Positions 4,500 to 12,694 are shown, counted from the first letter of the stretch. The stretch: 15,259 nt of DNA from Stercoripulliclostridium_A sp964480195 (GCA_964480195.1 CAYZOJ010000037.1:1-15259), one strand, 5' to 3'. Notes: generated by a model not told the origin, from the sequence alone. Program-made: numbers and translations.

Positions 4500-7154
4500 T
4501 TATTCACTGCGTAGGGCGTCGACGGGATCTTTCTTAGCCGCGATACCGGCGGGGATAATACCGGCAATCATCGTAAGAGCGATGCTTATGACGACCATAA
4601 TTATAGCGGCGGGAGCCGTAAGGGTTGCTATGGTCTTAATGCCGAACATACTGTTTACGATGAGGTTGATTATAGCCGACAGAATATAAGTTACTCCTAT
4701 ACCTATGAGTCCGGATACTCCGCCGATGATAAAAGTTTCCGCGTTAAACAAGCGTGAAATGTCTGATTTTCTACCGCCGAGAGAACGTATGACGCCGATT
4801 TCTTTTACTCTTTCGATGACGGACACATAGGTGATTATTGCTATCATTACTGTCGAAACGACAAGCGAGAGTGCCGTAAACGCGATGAGCGCGGTTGTAA
4901 CGACGTCAATCATATTATTGATTAGCCCGATGACTATCGACAAATTGTCGTTGTATACGACCTCGTGCCTTGCTGAGCGCGACAATACCGTGCCGTTGAC
5001 GGTGATGTCTTGCGCCGAATTCCAGTCGGAAAGGTAATCGGTTACGTTGTCTTTATAGCTAAAATCCGTAGGATAAATTTTTATCGAGTAGGGAAGGGCG
5101 CATCCGCCGAGTTCTCTTTTGGTAAGAGTATACGATTTCGTGTTTGTCCCGGTAAGAGATGCGATTATTCCGTTGACGCCGGCACTGCCCGCAAATCCCG
5201 TTTCGGTATATTCGGTTCCGTCATGGTAGAAAGAGTAGGAGTAGGTAACGCCGATGTTTTGGGAGTTGTAACTCATACTCGTAAACGAGTCTTTGCCGGA
5301 GGTGTTGAGATATTTTACGATTTCGGAATCGGCGTTCTTAGTTAAAACCTCTTGTGCGAAAGCCGACGTATAATAGAAACCGCTGTCAAGACATCCGTAA
5401 GACAGCCCCTCCTTCTGTTTGAGTATTGCGGTTACGGTAAGTTGTTTTCCGTCTTTGAAGTTCTCCGTAACGAACGGATTATAGGTAAAGGGAGTTATTT
5501 GAGAGAGCGGTGAACTCGAATCTGTTTTATCGAATATTACGTCGTTCGGATACCATGTAAAAGTCTTGCCGAGCAGTTCTTCGTACGAGAAACGCGATTT
5601 ACTTACGGCGGGATCGTAGTTTTCGTCCCCGATGGATTTATAGATAAGGTTAATAAACTCGTCTTGCGAGTAGTATCCGAGTTGCGCGAGAAGGATGTCC
5701 GTAAGCTCGAAATCGCTGTTGACGACAATCATAATTTCATCGGCGACGGTTGCCACTTTGTTACCGTATACGATGTCGTATTGCGATAGAATAAAGTCTG
5801 CATTATCGGGCGCTTGCATAAACGTATCGGAAAACATAGATACGTATTGAGCGTAATCCTTATAGTCGGTTTTTTCAAGTATCGAGGTGTAAATCTGACG
5901 CGTTGTGGCTATCGAAGCCGAACGCTCTCCGTAGCCCGAGAAATTATAGTTCGTGTAAAAGCCGTAAGACACGTCGATACCGAAGTCGGTGGTTATAGCG
6001 GAATAGTATTCTTCGGGCATTGAAAGTACGTACGAAAGATAGTCATCCGTTATATCGTTTTTCACTTTGAGGCTTGTCAGATCGTCCCCGCGCGACGCGA
6101 GGTAGTCAATCATAGAATCGACGTTTACGTATCCCTCTTCAATGGATTGGGATACCGCTTCTTGCTGTTCGCGCATTCCCATACGCGATGTGAGCGCGGA
6201 TAGGTTCATGGCTTCTTCGGTAATGCTTATAGGGTTTCCCGTCAGCATATCGTTTTGCATATCCGTTATATAGTTCTGCACTCCCGTCGATACAGAAAGT
6301 ACGGACGCGACGCCGATTATGCCGATTGCGCCGGCGACGCAAACGAGCAGAGTGCGCTTTGCTTTGGATCGCAAATTCCTTGCGGAAAGACGGAATGTCG
6401 CAAGTAAGCCGAGCTTCGATTTTTTATCGGGATTTTTCTTGGGCGCGACCTCGGAGGTACCTTGGTTTTCGTGAGCCTCGTAAGGAAGCGAGTCGGATTG
6501 CACTTCGCCGTCCAGTAGCCTTATAATGCGCGTCGAATACTTTTCTGCAAGCTCCGGATTGTGCGTTACCATTATTACAAGACAGTCGTGGGAAATCTTT
6601 TTAATGAGCTCCATTATCTGCACGGACGTAACCGTATCGAGCGCACCGGTAGGCTCGTCCGCGAGTAATATTTCGGGATCGTTGACGAGTGCGCGTGCGA
6701 TTGCTACACGTTGGCATTGCCCGCCGGAAAGCTGGTTGGGCTTTTTGGAGTAAAGACCTTTGAGTCCCACCTTGTCGAGTGCTTCGCGGGCGCGACGTTC
6801 GCGTTCGTTCTTATTCTCCCCTGAAATCGTCAGCGCAAGTTCGACGTTTTCCAAAATGGTTTGATGCGGTATCAAGTTATAGTTTTGGAATACGAAGCCG
6901 ATTCTGTGATTGCGATAGGTGTCCCAATCTCTGTCGGTGTACTCTTTGGTACTAATACCGTCTATTTCGAGGTCCCCGGTCGTATAGTGGTCGAGTCCGC
7001 CGATGATGTTGAGAAGGGTCGTTTTTCCGCAACCGGAAGGCCCGAGAACCGACACGAATTCGCTGTCGCGAAACGCTACGCTTATTCCGCGTAACGCGTG
7101 AACCGTCATATCCCCCGTAACGTAGTCTTTGGTTATGTTTTTTAATCTGAGCAT
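4500..7154 (-). CDS. Fused ABC transporter: MacB-like ATPase plus FtsX-type permease
   Basis: An 884-residue fusion. Residues 1-220 are the cytosolic ATPase: Walker A GPSGCGKT (38-45), Q-loop Gln90, signature LSGGQ (142-146), Walker B ILLADEP (162-168), switch His198. After a polar linker (about 220-250) comes the first transmembrane helix (about 268-291), a large extracytoplasmic domain of some 430 residues, and three C-terminal helices with the FtsX signature VIERVKEIGVIRSLGG between the first two. This is the type VII (MacB/LolCD-like) mechanotransmission design, in which ATP hydrolysis drives extracytoplasmic work, usually efflux of peptides, antibiotics or lipids, without moving substrate through the helices. 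In Firmicutes ATPase and permease are often one chain, as here. The start has AGGAG 8 nt upstream. Control by the upstream MarR gene suggests inducible efflux. Confidence 0.93.
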   Translation of the reverse strand: MLRLKNITKDYVTGDMTVHALRGISVAFRDSEFVSVLGPSGCGKTTLLNIIGGLDHYTTGDLEIDGISTKEYTDRDWDTYRNHRIGFVFQNYNLIPHQTILENVELALTISGENKNERERRAREALDKVGLKGLYSKKPNQLSGGQCQRVAIARALVNDPEILLADEPTGALDTVTSVQIMELIKKISHDCLVIMVTHNPELAEKYSTRIIRLLDGEVQSDSLPYEAHENQGTSEVAPKKNPDKKSKLGLLATFRLSARNLRSKAKRTLLVCVAGAIGIIGVASVLSVSTGVQNYITDMQNDMLTGNPISITEEAMNLSALTSRMGMREQQEAVSQSIEEGYVNVDSMIDYLASRGDDLTSLKVKNDITDDYLSYVLSMPEEYYSAITTDFGIDVSYGFYTNYNFSGYGERSASIATTRQIYTSILEKTDYKDYAQYVSMFSDTFMQAPDNADFILSQYDIVYGNKVATVADEIMIVVNSDFELTDILLAQLGYYSQDEFINLIYKSIGDENYDPAVSKSRFSYEELLGKTFTWYPNDVIFDKTDSSSPLSQITPFTYNPFVTENFKDGKQLTVTAILKQKEGLSYGCLDSGFYYTSAFAQEVLTKNADSEIVKYLNTSGKDSFTSMSYNSQNIGVTYSYSFYHDGTEYTETGFAGSAGVNGIIASLTGTNTKSYTLTKRELGGCALPYSIKIYPTDFSYKDNVTDYLSDWNSAQDITVNGTVLSRSARHEVVYNDNLSIVIGLINNMIDVVTTALIAFTALSLVVSTVMIAIITYVSVIERVKEIGVIRSLGGRKSDISRLFNAETFIIGGVSGLIGIGVTYILSAIINLIVNSMFGIKTIATLTAPAAIIMVVISIALTMIAGIIPAGIAAKKDPVDALRSE

Positions 7155-7163
7155 TAAAATCTC

Positions 7164-7176
7164 CTAACAGTATTAG
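7164..7176. promoter_or_regulatory. Operator-like box before the ABC gene (second copy of the MarR box)
   Basis: CTAACAGTATTAG differs in one base from the box at 7641-7653 before the marR start. It is an imperfect palindrome (CTAA...TTAG) and overlaps the ribosome site of the ABC gene, so binding here could block elongation or translation, or repress a weak internal promoter. Confidence 0.6.
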
Positions 7177-7193
7177 ATATTCACATAAATTAA

Positions 7194-7209
7194 AAGCGGT
7201 TGCCCGCTT
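7194..7209 (-). terminator. Small hairpin between marR and the ABC gene (possible attenuator)
   Basis: On the minus strand AAGCGG, GCAA loop and CCGCTT are followed by TTAATTT. The stem is short (6 bp) with a stable GNRA-type loop. It may lower expression of the downstream genes relative to marR or stabilise an mRNA end. Confidence 0.45.
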
Positions 7210-7220
7210 GATTATGACTA

Positions 7221-7625
7221 TTATGACAATAATTTTTTCAGAAGTTCGAAAAGCGTTTCGGCTTCGTCGTCGGAAAGATTGTGGAGCATAGGCGCGACCA
7301 TTCCGGAAATCAGCTCTTCGCGTTCGATAAGCGCGCGTTCGCCTTCTTCGGTAAGGCTTATAACGACTTTGCGAGCGTCGGTTTTTTCGCTTGTACGAGT
7401 GATGTAGTTTTTGCGTTCGAGAGTGTTAAGAGCGGACGCTATGCGCGCGGTGGAAACGTTCATCTTTTTTGCAAGATCTCCGGCGACCACTTTGCCGTTT
7501 TCGCGGAGTATCTTCAATACGACGAACATACCTTTGTAACCGTCTTCGATAAGACCTACAAGGCACTTCCAATTTTTGGTAACGCACAATTCTTCCATCA
7601 TCTGTTTGATATCCGTATACTCCAT
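7221..7625 (-). CDS. MarR-family transcriptional regulator
   Basis: A 134-residue dimeric winged-helix regulator. Residues 1-35 form the first dimerisation helix. About 45-71 (GKVVAGDLAKKMNVSTARIASALNTLE by position) hold the helix-turn-helix, with recognition helix around 57-71. 77-95 is the wing, with the family's D-x-R pair (Asp83, Arg85) and LTEEG at its end. 96-134 is the C-terminal dimerisation helix. Family members repress their own operon until a small ligand, often an aromatic, antibiotic or oxidant, releases them. It is the first gene of an operon with the ABC exporter and nitroreductase. A near-palindromic box overlaps its predicted transcription start and recurs before the ABC gene, which fits autorepression. 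GGAGG lies 6 nt before the start. Confidence 0.92.
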   Translation of the reverse strand: MEYTDIKQMMEELCVTKNWKCLVGLIEDGYKGMFVVLKILRENGKVVAGDLAKKMNVSTARIASALNTLERKNYITRTSEKTDARKVVISLTEEGERALIEREELISGMVAPMLHNLSDDEAETLFELLKKLLS

Positions 7626-7640
7626 ACAGACCTCCGATTG

Positions 7641-7653
7641 CTAACACTATTAG
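7641..7653. promoter_or_regulatory. Operator-like box at the marR transcription start
   Basis: CTAACACTATTAG lies just downstream of the -10, about where transcription would begin, a normal place for a repressor site. It matches the box at 7164-7176 in 12 of 13 positions, and similarity continues outward (TAT three bases on). Confidence 0.65.
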
Positions 7654-7655
7654 TT

Positions 7656-7684
7656 ATTTTACAACTTTACGACAAGAGTGTCAA
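7656..7684 (-). promoter_or_regulatory. Promoter of the marR-ABC-nitroreductase operon
   Basis: On the minus strand a consensus TTGACA (7679-7684), 17-bp spacer and TAAAAT (7656-7661). The operator-like box begins 3 bp downstream of the -10. Confidence 0.85.
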
Positions 7685-7703
7685 GTAAGTTTACTTAAAA
7701 TAA

Positions 7704-7733
7704 AAAAGAAGCACGGGGGACCGTACTTCTTTT
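7704..7733 (-). terminator. Terminator of the malate operon
   Basis: On the minus strand AAAAGAAG, one mismatch, then ACGG paired with CCGT forms a 13-position stem, followed by TTTATTTTAAG. It lies 24 nt beyond the malic enzyme stop and separates that operon from the marR promoter. A- and T-rich flanks may allow use in both directions. Confidence 0.8.
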
Positions 7734-7757
7734 GGATTAGGTTAAATACGTAATAGG

Positions 7758-8930
7758 TTAGATTCTGTTGACTCCGGTCTTGCGAGCGGCTTCGGCAACA
7801 GCCTTGGCAACGGTTTCGCCGACTCTCGGGTCGAACGCTTTGGGGATGACGTAATCGGCACAGAGTTCTTCGTCGGAAACGAGAGAGGCGATGGCTTTTG
7901 CCGCGGCGATCTTCATTTCTTCGTTGATTTCTCTTGCGCGTACGTCCAAAGCTCCGCGGAAGATTCCGGGGAATGCGAGAACGTTGTTGATTTGGTTGGG
8001 GTAGTCCGAGCGACCTGTTCCGACTACTACAGCGCCTGCGGCTTTTGCGAGGTCGGGCATGATTTCGGGAACGGGGTTAGCCATAGCCATGACGATAGCG
8101 CCGGGAGCCATGGAGCGAACCATTTCTTCGGTTACGACGCCGGGACCGCTGACTCCTACGAAAATATCCGCACCTGCGAGAGCGTCTGCGAGAGTACCGA
8201 CTTTCTTATCGGGGTTGGTGAAGGACGCGATATCCGCTTTTGCGGGAGTGAGGTTGGGGTTTGCGGCGGAGATGATACCTTTACGGTCGCACATAAGAAC
8301 TTCCTTAACGCCTGTGGAGATAAGGAGTTTTGCGATTGCAACGCCTGCGGCACCCGCACCGCTGAATACTACTCGGCAATCCTTGAGCTCTTTCTTAACA
8401 ACCTTGGTAGCGTTGAGAAGAGCGGAGAGAACGACGACTGCGGTACCGTGTTGGTCATCGTGGAAAATCGGTATATCGGTGCACTCTTTGAGTTTGCGTT
8501 CGATTTCGAAGCATCTCGGAGCGGATATGTCTTCGAGGTTTACACCGCCGAAGGAGCCGGATATAAGTTGAATGGTTCTGACGATTTCGTCGACGTCCTT
8601 GCTCTTAACGCAAAGAGGGAATGCGTCTACGTTACCGAATGCTTTAAAGAGTACGCATTTGCCTTCCATAACGGGCATACCTGCTTCGGGACCTATGTCG
8701 CCAAGACCCAAAACTGCCGTACCATCGGTAACTACGGCTACCAAATTCCACCTACGAGTGAGCTCATAGGACTTGTCGATATCCTTTTGGATTTCGAGGC
8801 AGGGTTGAGCAACGCCGGGGGTGTAAGCAAGAGAAAGTTCTTCTTTATTGTTAACGGTGGCGCGAGGGGTTATCTCGATTTTGCCTTGCCAATCATAGTG
8901 GCATTTGAGTGATTCTTTTGCGTAATCCAT
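7758..8930 (-). CDS. Malic enzyme (oxidative decarboxylation of malate to pyruvate)
   Basis: A 390-residue cytosolic malic enzyme of the short bacterial type (usual length about 380-430), converting malate to pyruvate and CO2 with NAD(P). Visible landmarks: SLAYTPGVA with the catalytic Tyr36; MEGK with Lys91; the metal-binding pair in NLEDI (Glu133, Asp134); HDDQHGT (157-163) with the third metal ligand; and the Rossmann glycines GAGAAG (191-196). After the second strand the sequence reads MCDRKG; the acidic Asp at the strand end favours NAD over NADP, but this is not certain. It has no C-terminal phosphotransacetylase-like domain, unlike the long MaeB form. GGAGG lies 7 nt before the start, inside the end of the preceding gene, and the two genes are 2 nt apart, so they are translationally coupled. 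Confidence 0.95.
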   Translation of the reverse strand: MDYAKESLKCHYDWQGKIEITPRATVNNKEELSLAYTPGVAQPCLEIQKDIDKSYELTRRWNLVAVVTDGTAVLGLGDIGPEAGMPVMEGKCVLFKAFGNVDAFPLCVKSKDVDEIVRTIQLISGSFGGVNLEDISAPRCFEIERKLKECTDIPIFHDDQHGTAVVVLSALLNATKVVKKELKDCRVVFSGAGAAGVAIAKLLISTGVKEVLMCDRKGIISAANPNLTPAKADIASFTNPDKKVGTLADALAGADIFVGVSGPGVVTEEMVRSMAPGAIVMAMANPVPEIMPDLAKAAGAVVVGTGRSDYPNQINNVLAFPGIFRGALDVRAREINEEMKIAAAKAIASLVSDEELCADYVIPKAFDPRVGETVAKAVAEAARKTGVNRI

Positions 8931-8932
8931 TA

Positions 8933-10045
8933 TTATGCCTCCCAGGGGAATTTATATTGAGTGAGATTGAGTTCGTCGCGAACTGCGGAGATTTCCTTTT
9001 GTACTGCTTCGTTAATCGGCACACCGGAATCCTTGCGGGATTGCCATACGAGGTATTCTTTTTCGCCGGCGGAGTAGATGTGATCTTGACCGGGCATTTT
9101 CTTGGAAGCGCGTACGGAACGAATGATGTCGCCTGCTTTTTTACGGCAGAGTTCTTCGCCGAGGAAGTGATCGGTGTCGATTGCGATAAAGAAGTGTCCG
9201 AGGTGGTAGGGGCGTTGTTTTCCGTCCTTATCCTTTCCGTTCAAATCTTTGCCGTAGATACCGTCTTGCAATACTGCGGAGAGGAGTTCGACGACCATTG
9301 CGTAGCCGTAACCCTTGTAACCGCCGAGAGCTTCGCCGATACCGCCGAGGGTGGTAAGAGCCGCGGTGCCGTTGCGAATCTTTTTGAGTGCGACGCCCGC
9401 ATCGCCTGAAACGGGGTTGCCGTCAATATCTATAATGGTGCCGGGATGTACTTCTTCGCCGATACGCTCGTAGTATTCGATTTTACCGTTTTGGGTAATA
9501 GAGGAAGCGCAGTCGATGAGGAAGTCGAACTCTTCGTCGGTAGGGATACCGATGGTAAGCGGGTTGGTTCCGAACATACCCTCTACGCCGAACGTCGGAG
9601 CGACGGAAGGACGAGCGTTGGTACCGGTCATACCGATGCAACCGGCTTTGGTAGCCATTGTGGGATAGTAACCCGCGATACCGTAGTGGCAGGAGTTACG
9701 TACGACGACCATGCCCATGCCGTATTTTTTGGCTTTTTCGATGGCAAGTTTCATCGACTTGTAGCCGATAACCTGACCCATACCGTCATGACCGTCTACT
9801 ACCGCCGTAGTGGGGGTTTCTTTTACTATTTCGAAGTTGGTTACGGGGTTTTGGATACCTGCTTTGATACGGTCGATATATATCGGCTTAAAGCGGTTGA
9901 CGCCGTGGGATTCAATTCCTCTGCGGTCGGACTCGACAAGTACGTCCGTGCATATTTCGGCGTCCTCGCGAGGTACGCCCATTCCGACAAAAGCGTCGGT
10001 AACGAAGTTGATAATCGTATTCCAATCAACAATAACTTTTGGCAT
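8933..10045 (-). CDS. Malate/L-lactate dehydrogenase family oxidoreductase (Ldh_2)
   Basis: A 370-residue protein of the Ldh_2 family, structurally unrelated to classic lactate and malate dehydrogenases; members are about 330-370 residues and oxidise malate, lactate, ureidoglycolate or related 2-hydroxy acids with NAD(P). Landmarks: RGIESHGVNRF (42-52) with His47 and Arg51; NSCHYG (117-122) with the likely catalytic His120; FGTNPLTIGIP (158-168); and the glycine-rich GGIGEALGGYKGYG stretch that helps bind cofactor. Being coupled to malic enzyme argues that malate is the substrate here, giving oxaloacetate, but family members cannot be told apart by sequence alone. AAGGAG lies 8 nt before the start. 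It is the first gene of a two-gene operon with its own promoter and a terminator at 7704-7733. Confidence 0.92.
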   Translation of the reverse strand: MPKVIVDWNTIINFVTDAFVGMGVPREDAEICTDVLVESDRRGIESHGVNRFKPIYIDRIKAGIQNPVTNFEIVKETPTTAVVDGHDGMGQVIGYKSMKLAIEKAKKYGMGMVVVRNSCHYGIAGYYPTMATKAGCIGMTGTNARPSVAPTFGVEGMFGTNPLTIGIPTDEEFDFLIDCASSITQNGKIEYYERIGEEVHPGTIIDIDGNPVSGDAGVALKKIRNGTAALTTLGGIGEALGGYKGYGYAMVVELLSAVLQDGIYGKDLNGKDKDGKQRPYHLGHFFIAIDTDHFLGEELCRKKAGDIIRSVRASKKMPGQDHIYSAGEKEYLVWQSRKDSGVPINEAVQKEISAVRDELNLTQYKFPWEA

Positions 10046-10073
10046 ATTACTGCTCCTTAAATAGATTAGTTAA

Positions 10074-10102
10074 ATCTTAGCACAATGCGCGCGTAAAGTC
10101 AA
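10074..10102 (-). promoter_or_regulatory. Promoter of the malate operon
   Basis: On the minus strand TTGACT (10097-10102), 17-bp spacer and TAAGAT (10074-10079), about 30 nt before the dehydrogenase start. Its -35 hexamer contains the TGA of the frame that ends at 10099. Confidence 0.75.
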
Positions 10103-11121
10103 CGTAATGCGCGGTCAATAAAAAAATAACGCGCTATNNNNNNNNNNNNNNNNNNNNNNNNNNNNNNNNNNNNNNNNNNNNNNNNNNNNNNNNNNNNNNN
10201 NNNNNNNNNNNNNNNNNNNNNNNNNNNNNNNNNNNNNGAGTAGAGCGCGGAACGCGTGTCGGAAGCGGACGTTCCCGTATAAATTCCGGTGTGGTAAGCT
10301 CCTTTTTCGTAAGCCTCCGCGACTTCGACAAGGGGAATATGCGTAAACATTACGGACGGTACCGTATAGCCGTTTTCGTCGCGTAAGCGGGCTACTTCTT
10401 GAGCGTAAAAATCGACTTGCTCCTCTCTAATGTAGCGATAGGGAACACCGCTTGCGGGAGGCGAGTCGTATGAGCCGGAATCCAATACGAAGACGTTGTA
10501 TACCACGTTTTCGCCGTCTGCGGAATATATCGGAATAGAGTAATTCCCTACGTAATCGCTTTCGCCGTCGGTAGCTTTAAGAACGAACGATTTATAGTAT
10601 TCTCCGTCCTCTATGCCTCCTATGAAATGCGGATAATCTTTGATGGCGGAAATAAAGTCGTACTTGCTTTTTGCCGATTCCGAATCGTGATTTCCGAATG
10701 TAAAAGTCCAGTACTGTTCGCGCTCCTCCATAATGCGAGCAAACGCCTTGTACGTGTTTGTGCTGACGTTCAAAAAGAGGTCCGAAATGTATTTCAGCGA
10801 AAATACGTTATCCCCTCCGAGCACTACGAGATCGGGTTGTTCTCTATCCAAGAATGCGTTGATTGCGGTAACCAAATGTGGCTTTAAGGTATCCTGAACA
10901 GCAACTATCCCCGAAGACGACTCTATGCCGAGCCACTCGTGGAAATCGGTAAGATGGAGTATCTTAAAGCTCCCTTCGTCGTTGAAGCGGAGAGGGGGAG
11001 TGTCCGAAATCGGATTGTCTGGAACAGTCGGCTTAAGATTTGTCGTAATGCAAACGGCGCCTACCGCGAGGGTAAGCGCCAGCATAAATACGATTACTGT
11101 TTTAGTAATGTTATTACTCAT
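10099..11121 (-). CDS. Calcineurin-like metallophosphoesterase, interrupted by assembly gap
   Basis: Reads as 340 codons if the 100 N are taken at face value; only residues 1-294 are certain. Residues 5-25 are a hydrophobic signal/anchor segment ending in Cys24, a weak lipobox, so the enzyme probably acts outside the membrane. The metal-site motifs follow in order: HLTDFHEW (56-63; Asp59, His61), GGDNV (102-106), GNHDSE (143-148) and FTHIP (259-263, His261). The last motif, usually GHxH, would lie in the gap and cannot be checked. The 12 residues beyond the gap (IARYFFIDRALR) are plausible as a C-terminus but their frame is not guaranteed. The start overlaps the stop of glutamate dehydrogenase (TAATG), so translation is coupled. 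The substrate is unknown; the best match in style is the Icc/DCR2-like secreted phosphoesterases. Confidence 0.8.
   Translation of the reverse strand: MSNNITKTVIVFMLALTLAVGAVCITTNLKPTVPDNPISDTPPLRFNDEGSFKILHLTDFHEWLGIESSSGIVAVQDTLKPHLVTAINAFLDREQPDLVVLGGDNVFSLKYISDLFLNVSTNTYKAFARIMEEREQYWTFTFGNHDSESAKSKYDFISAIKDYPHFIGGIEDGEYYKSFVLKATDGESDYVGNYSIPIYSADGENVVYNVFVLDSGSYDSPPASGVPYRYIREEQVDFYAQEVARLRDENGYTVPSVMFTHIPLVEVAEAYEKGAYHTGIYTGTSASDTRSALYXXXXXXXXXXXXXXXXXXXXXXXXXXXXXXXXXXIARYFFIDRALR
10138..10237. other. Assembly gap, 100 N
   Basis: Exactly 100 undetermined bases, the conventional size for a scaffold gap of unknown length. Distance, frame and even adjacency across it are therefore not certain. 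It hides the C-terminal part of the metallophosphoesterase. Confidence 0.98.
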
Positions 11122-12380
11122 TAACCGGGGAACAAGCCTCTCATCTTGCTTGTCTTAACGAGTCTGTCGAGAGCTACGACGTAAGCTGCAAGACGGTAGG
11201 AGATGTTGTGTTCGGTAGCGGCTTTGATAACGTCGTCGAACGCGTTGTCCATGATAACGGTAAGACGGCTGTTGACTTCATCTTCCTGCCAGTAGTAGTT
11301 TTGGAGGTTTTGTACCCATTCGAAGTAAGATACAACTACACCGCCGGCGTTGGAGAGAATGTCGGGAAGCACTTTGATACCGCGTTTTGCGAGGATAGCG
11401 TCGGCTTCGACGGTGGTAGGACCGTTAGCTGCTTCGACAACGAGTTTTGCGTTAAGTCTTTCTGCTACGTCCGCAGTGATTTGGTTTTCGAGAGCGGCGG
11501 GAATCAAGAGGTCGCAATCGGTGGTGAGGAGCTCGTCGTTGGAGATGTGCTCTACGCCGTTTGCGTTGTAGTCTTTGAGGAGTTTTCTTGCTTTTACGTG
11601 AGCGAGAACTTCTTCGACGTCAAGACCGTCAGCCTTGCGGATACCGCCGGAAACGTCGCTTACCGCAACGATTTTGCAACCGAGGTCGCGGTGGAGAAGC
11701 TTTGCGGAAACACTACCGACGTTGCCCATACCTTGTATAGCAACTCTCGTGGTGGTGGGATCTATTCCGTGGAGTTTAAGAAGGTCGCGGGTAACAATCA
11801 TAACGCCTCTGCCGGTAGCTTCGGGACGACCGAGGGAACCGCCGACTTCGCGGTCTTTACCGGTTACTACTCCGCGAACGGTATGACCTTTGAGGGTGGA
11901 ATAAGTATCCATGAACCAGTCCATTATCTGACCGTTTGTATTGACGTCGGGAGCGGGGATGTCGAGTTCGGGACCGACGATGGGGGATATCGCGATAGCG
12001 TATTTACGGGTAAGGCGTTCGAGTTCGTTTTTGCTGAGAGTCGAAGGATCAACCTGAATACCGCCTTTGGCTCCGCCGTAGGGGATATTTGCGACGGCGC
12101 ATTTGAAGGTCATCCAAGCGGAGAGTGCGCGAACTTCGTCTACGTTGACGTTCTGATGATAGCGGATACCGCCTTTGCAGGGACCGCGGAGAGAGCTGTG
12201 TTGGATACGGAAGCCGTCAAAAACTTTAACGGAGCCGTCGTCCATTCTGACAGGGAGCGCGACTTGGAGTTCTCTTTCGGGGTGTTTAAGAATTTCGTAA
12301 TCTTCCTTGGCAAGACCAACGGCTTCGGCAGCGGTGTCGAGAACCGAGCAGAAGTTATCAAAGGGGTTATATTGTTTCAT
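11121..12380 (-). CDS. gdhA: Glutamate dehydrogenase
   Basis: A 419-residue Glu/Leu/Phe/Val dehydrogenase, the usual length of the hexameric NAD-type bacterial enzyme. It interconverts glutamate with 2-oxoglutarate and ammonium in the cytosol. Substrate-site residues are in place: GPCKGGIRYH (66-75; Lys69), TFKCAVANIPYGGAKGG (91-107; Lys93 and catalytic Lys105) and PAPDVNTN (142-149; Asp145). GMGNVG (217-222) is the dinucleotide loop; the second strand ends VAVSDVSG, where Asp favours NAD. Lys69 and Lys105 and the sequence around them favour glutamate over leucine or phenylalanine as substrate; clostridial homologues (gdhA/gluD, rocG in Bacillus) look the same, and the symbol is assigned on that basis. 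GGAGG lies 6 nt before the start. It is the first gene of an operon with the metallophosphoesterase. Confidence 0.94.
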   Translation of the reverse strand: MKQYNPFDNFCSVLDTAAEAVGLAKEDYEILKHPERELQVALPVRMDDGSVKVFDGFRIQHSSLRGPCKGGIRYHQNVNVDEVRALSAWMTFKCAVANIPYGGAKGGIQVDPSTLSKNELERLTRKYAIAISPIVGPELDIPAPDVNTNGQIMDWFMDTYSTLKGHTVRGVVTGKDREVGGSLGRPEATGRGVMIVTRDLLKLHGIDPTTTRVAIQGMGNVGSVSAKLLHRDLGCKIVAVSDVSGGIRKADGLDVEEVLAHVKARKLLKDYNANGVEHISNDELLTTDCDLLIPAALENQITADVAERLNAKLVVEAANGPTTVEADAILAKRGIKVLPDILSNAGGVVVSYFEWVQNLQNYYWQEDEVNSRLTVIMDNAFDDVIKAATEHNISYRLAAYVVALDRLVKTSKMRGLFPG

Positions 12381-12411
12381 TTAATACCTCCGAGGTAAAT
12401 ATTCTTATATA

Positions 12412-12440
12412 ATTGTAATACCTATCGTTACAAAAATCAA
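12412..12440 (-). promoter_or_regulatory. Probable promoter of the glutamate dehydrogenase operon
   Basis: On the minus strand TTGATT (12435-12440), 17-bp spacer and TACAAT (12412-12417), about 32 nt before the start. A second choice, TTGTAA with ATATAA and 17 bp between, overlaps it and starts slightly closer to the gene; the sequence does not decide. Confidence 0.6.
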
Positions 12441-12665
12441 GAGTGAATTATTTTTATTTAAGAGATTGTCAAATCGAACGCGAAAAGCGCGCTAAAAAAA
12501 TCGAAAAAACGGAGAATGCCGATTAAAAAGCGCACGAATTGAAAAAATATCCGATATAGGACAGACCGAAGCGGTAAATATATAGAGTCGGATGTCGGAA
12601 ATCCGATAAAGGCGGTTAGGGAAGTAATTTTAAGTCACCAAATTCTTAAACGCGACAAAAAACAC
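12441..12665. other. Intergenic stretch between divergent glutamate dehydrogenase and tRNA-Ser
   Basis: Part of a 334-base gene-free stretch (12381-12714). Apart from the two promoters I see only a small hairpin (TCGGAT at 12588-12593 with ATCCGA at 12601-12606) and purine-rich AT-rich sequence. There is no credible open frame with a ribosome site. Confidence 0.5.
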
Positions 12666-12694
12666 TTTACAAATCGGGAAGAATAATGTATTAT
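12666..12694 (+). promoter_or_regulatory. Promoter of tRNA-Ser
   Basis: TTTACA (12666-12671), 17-bp spacer and TATTAT (12689-12694), 20 nt before the mature tRNA 5' end. Confidence 0.75.

Noticed and set aside
4478..4567. 30-codon N-terminal extension of the nitroreductase into the ABC gene
   Set aside because: It covers the nitroreductase's own GGAGG site and the ABC stop. Homology to the family starts at the internal Met.
7992..8912. Long plus-strand open frame of 306 codons opposite malic enzyme
   Set aside because: A shadow of a high-confidence gene caused by its codon bias. It has no ribosome site and a composition unlike a folded protein (Cys/Gly/Tyr-rich).
11208..12398. Long plus-strand open frame of 396 codons opposite glutamate dehydrogenase
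   Set aside because: Same reason: the antisense of a strongly biased real gene whose motifs are all on the minus strand.
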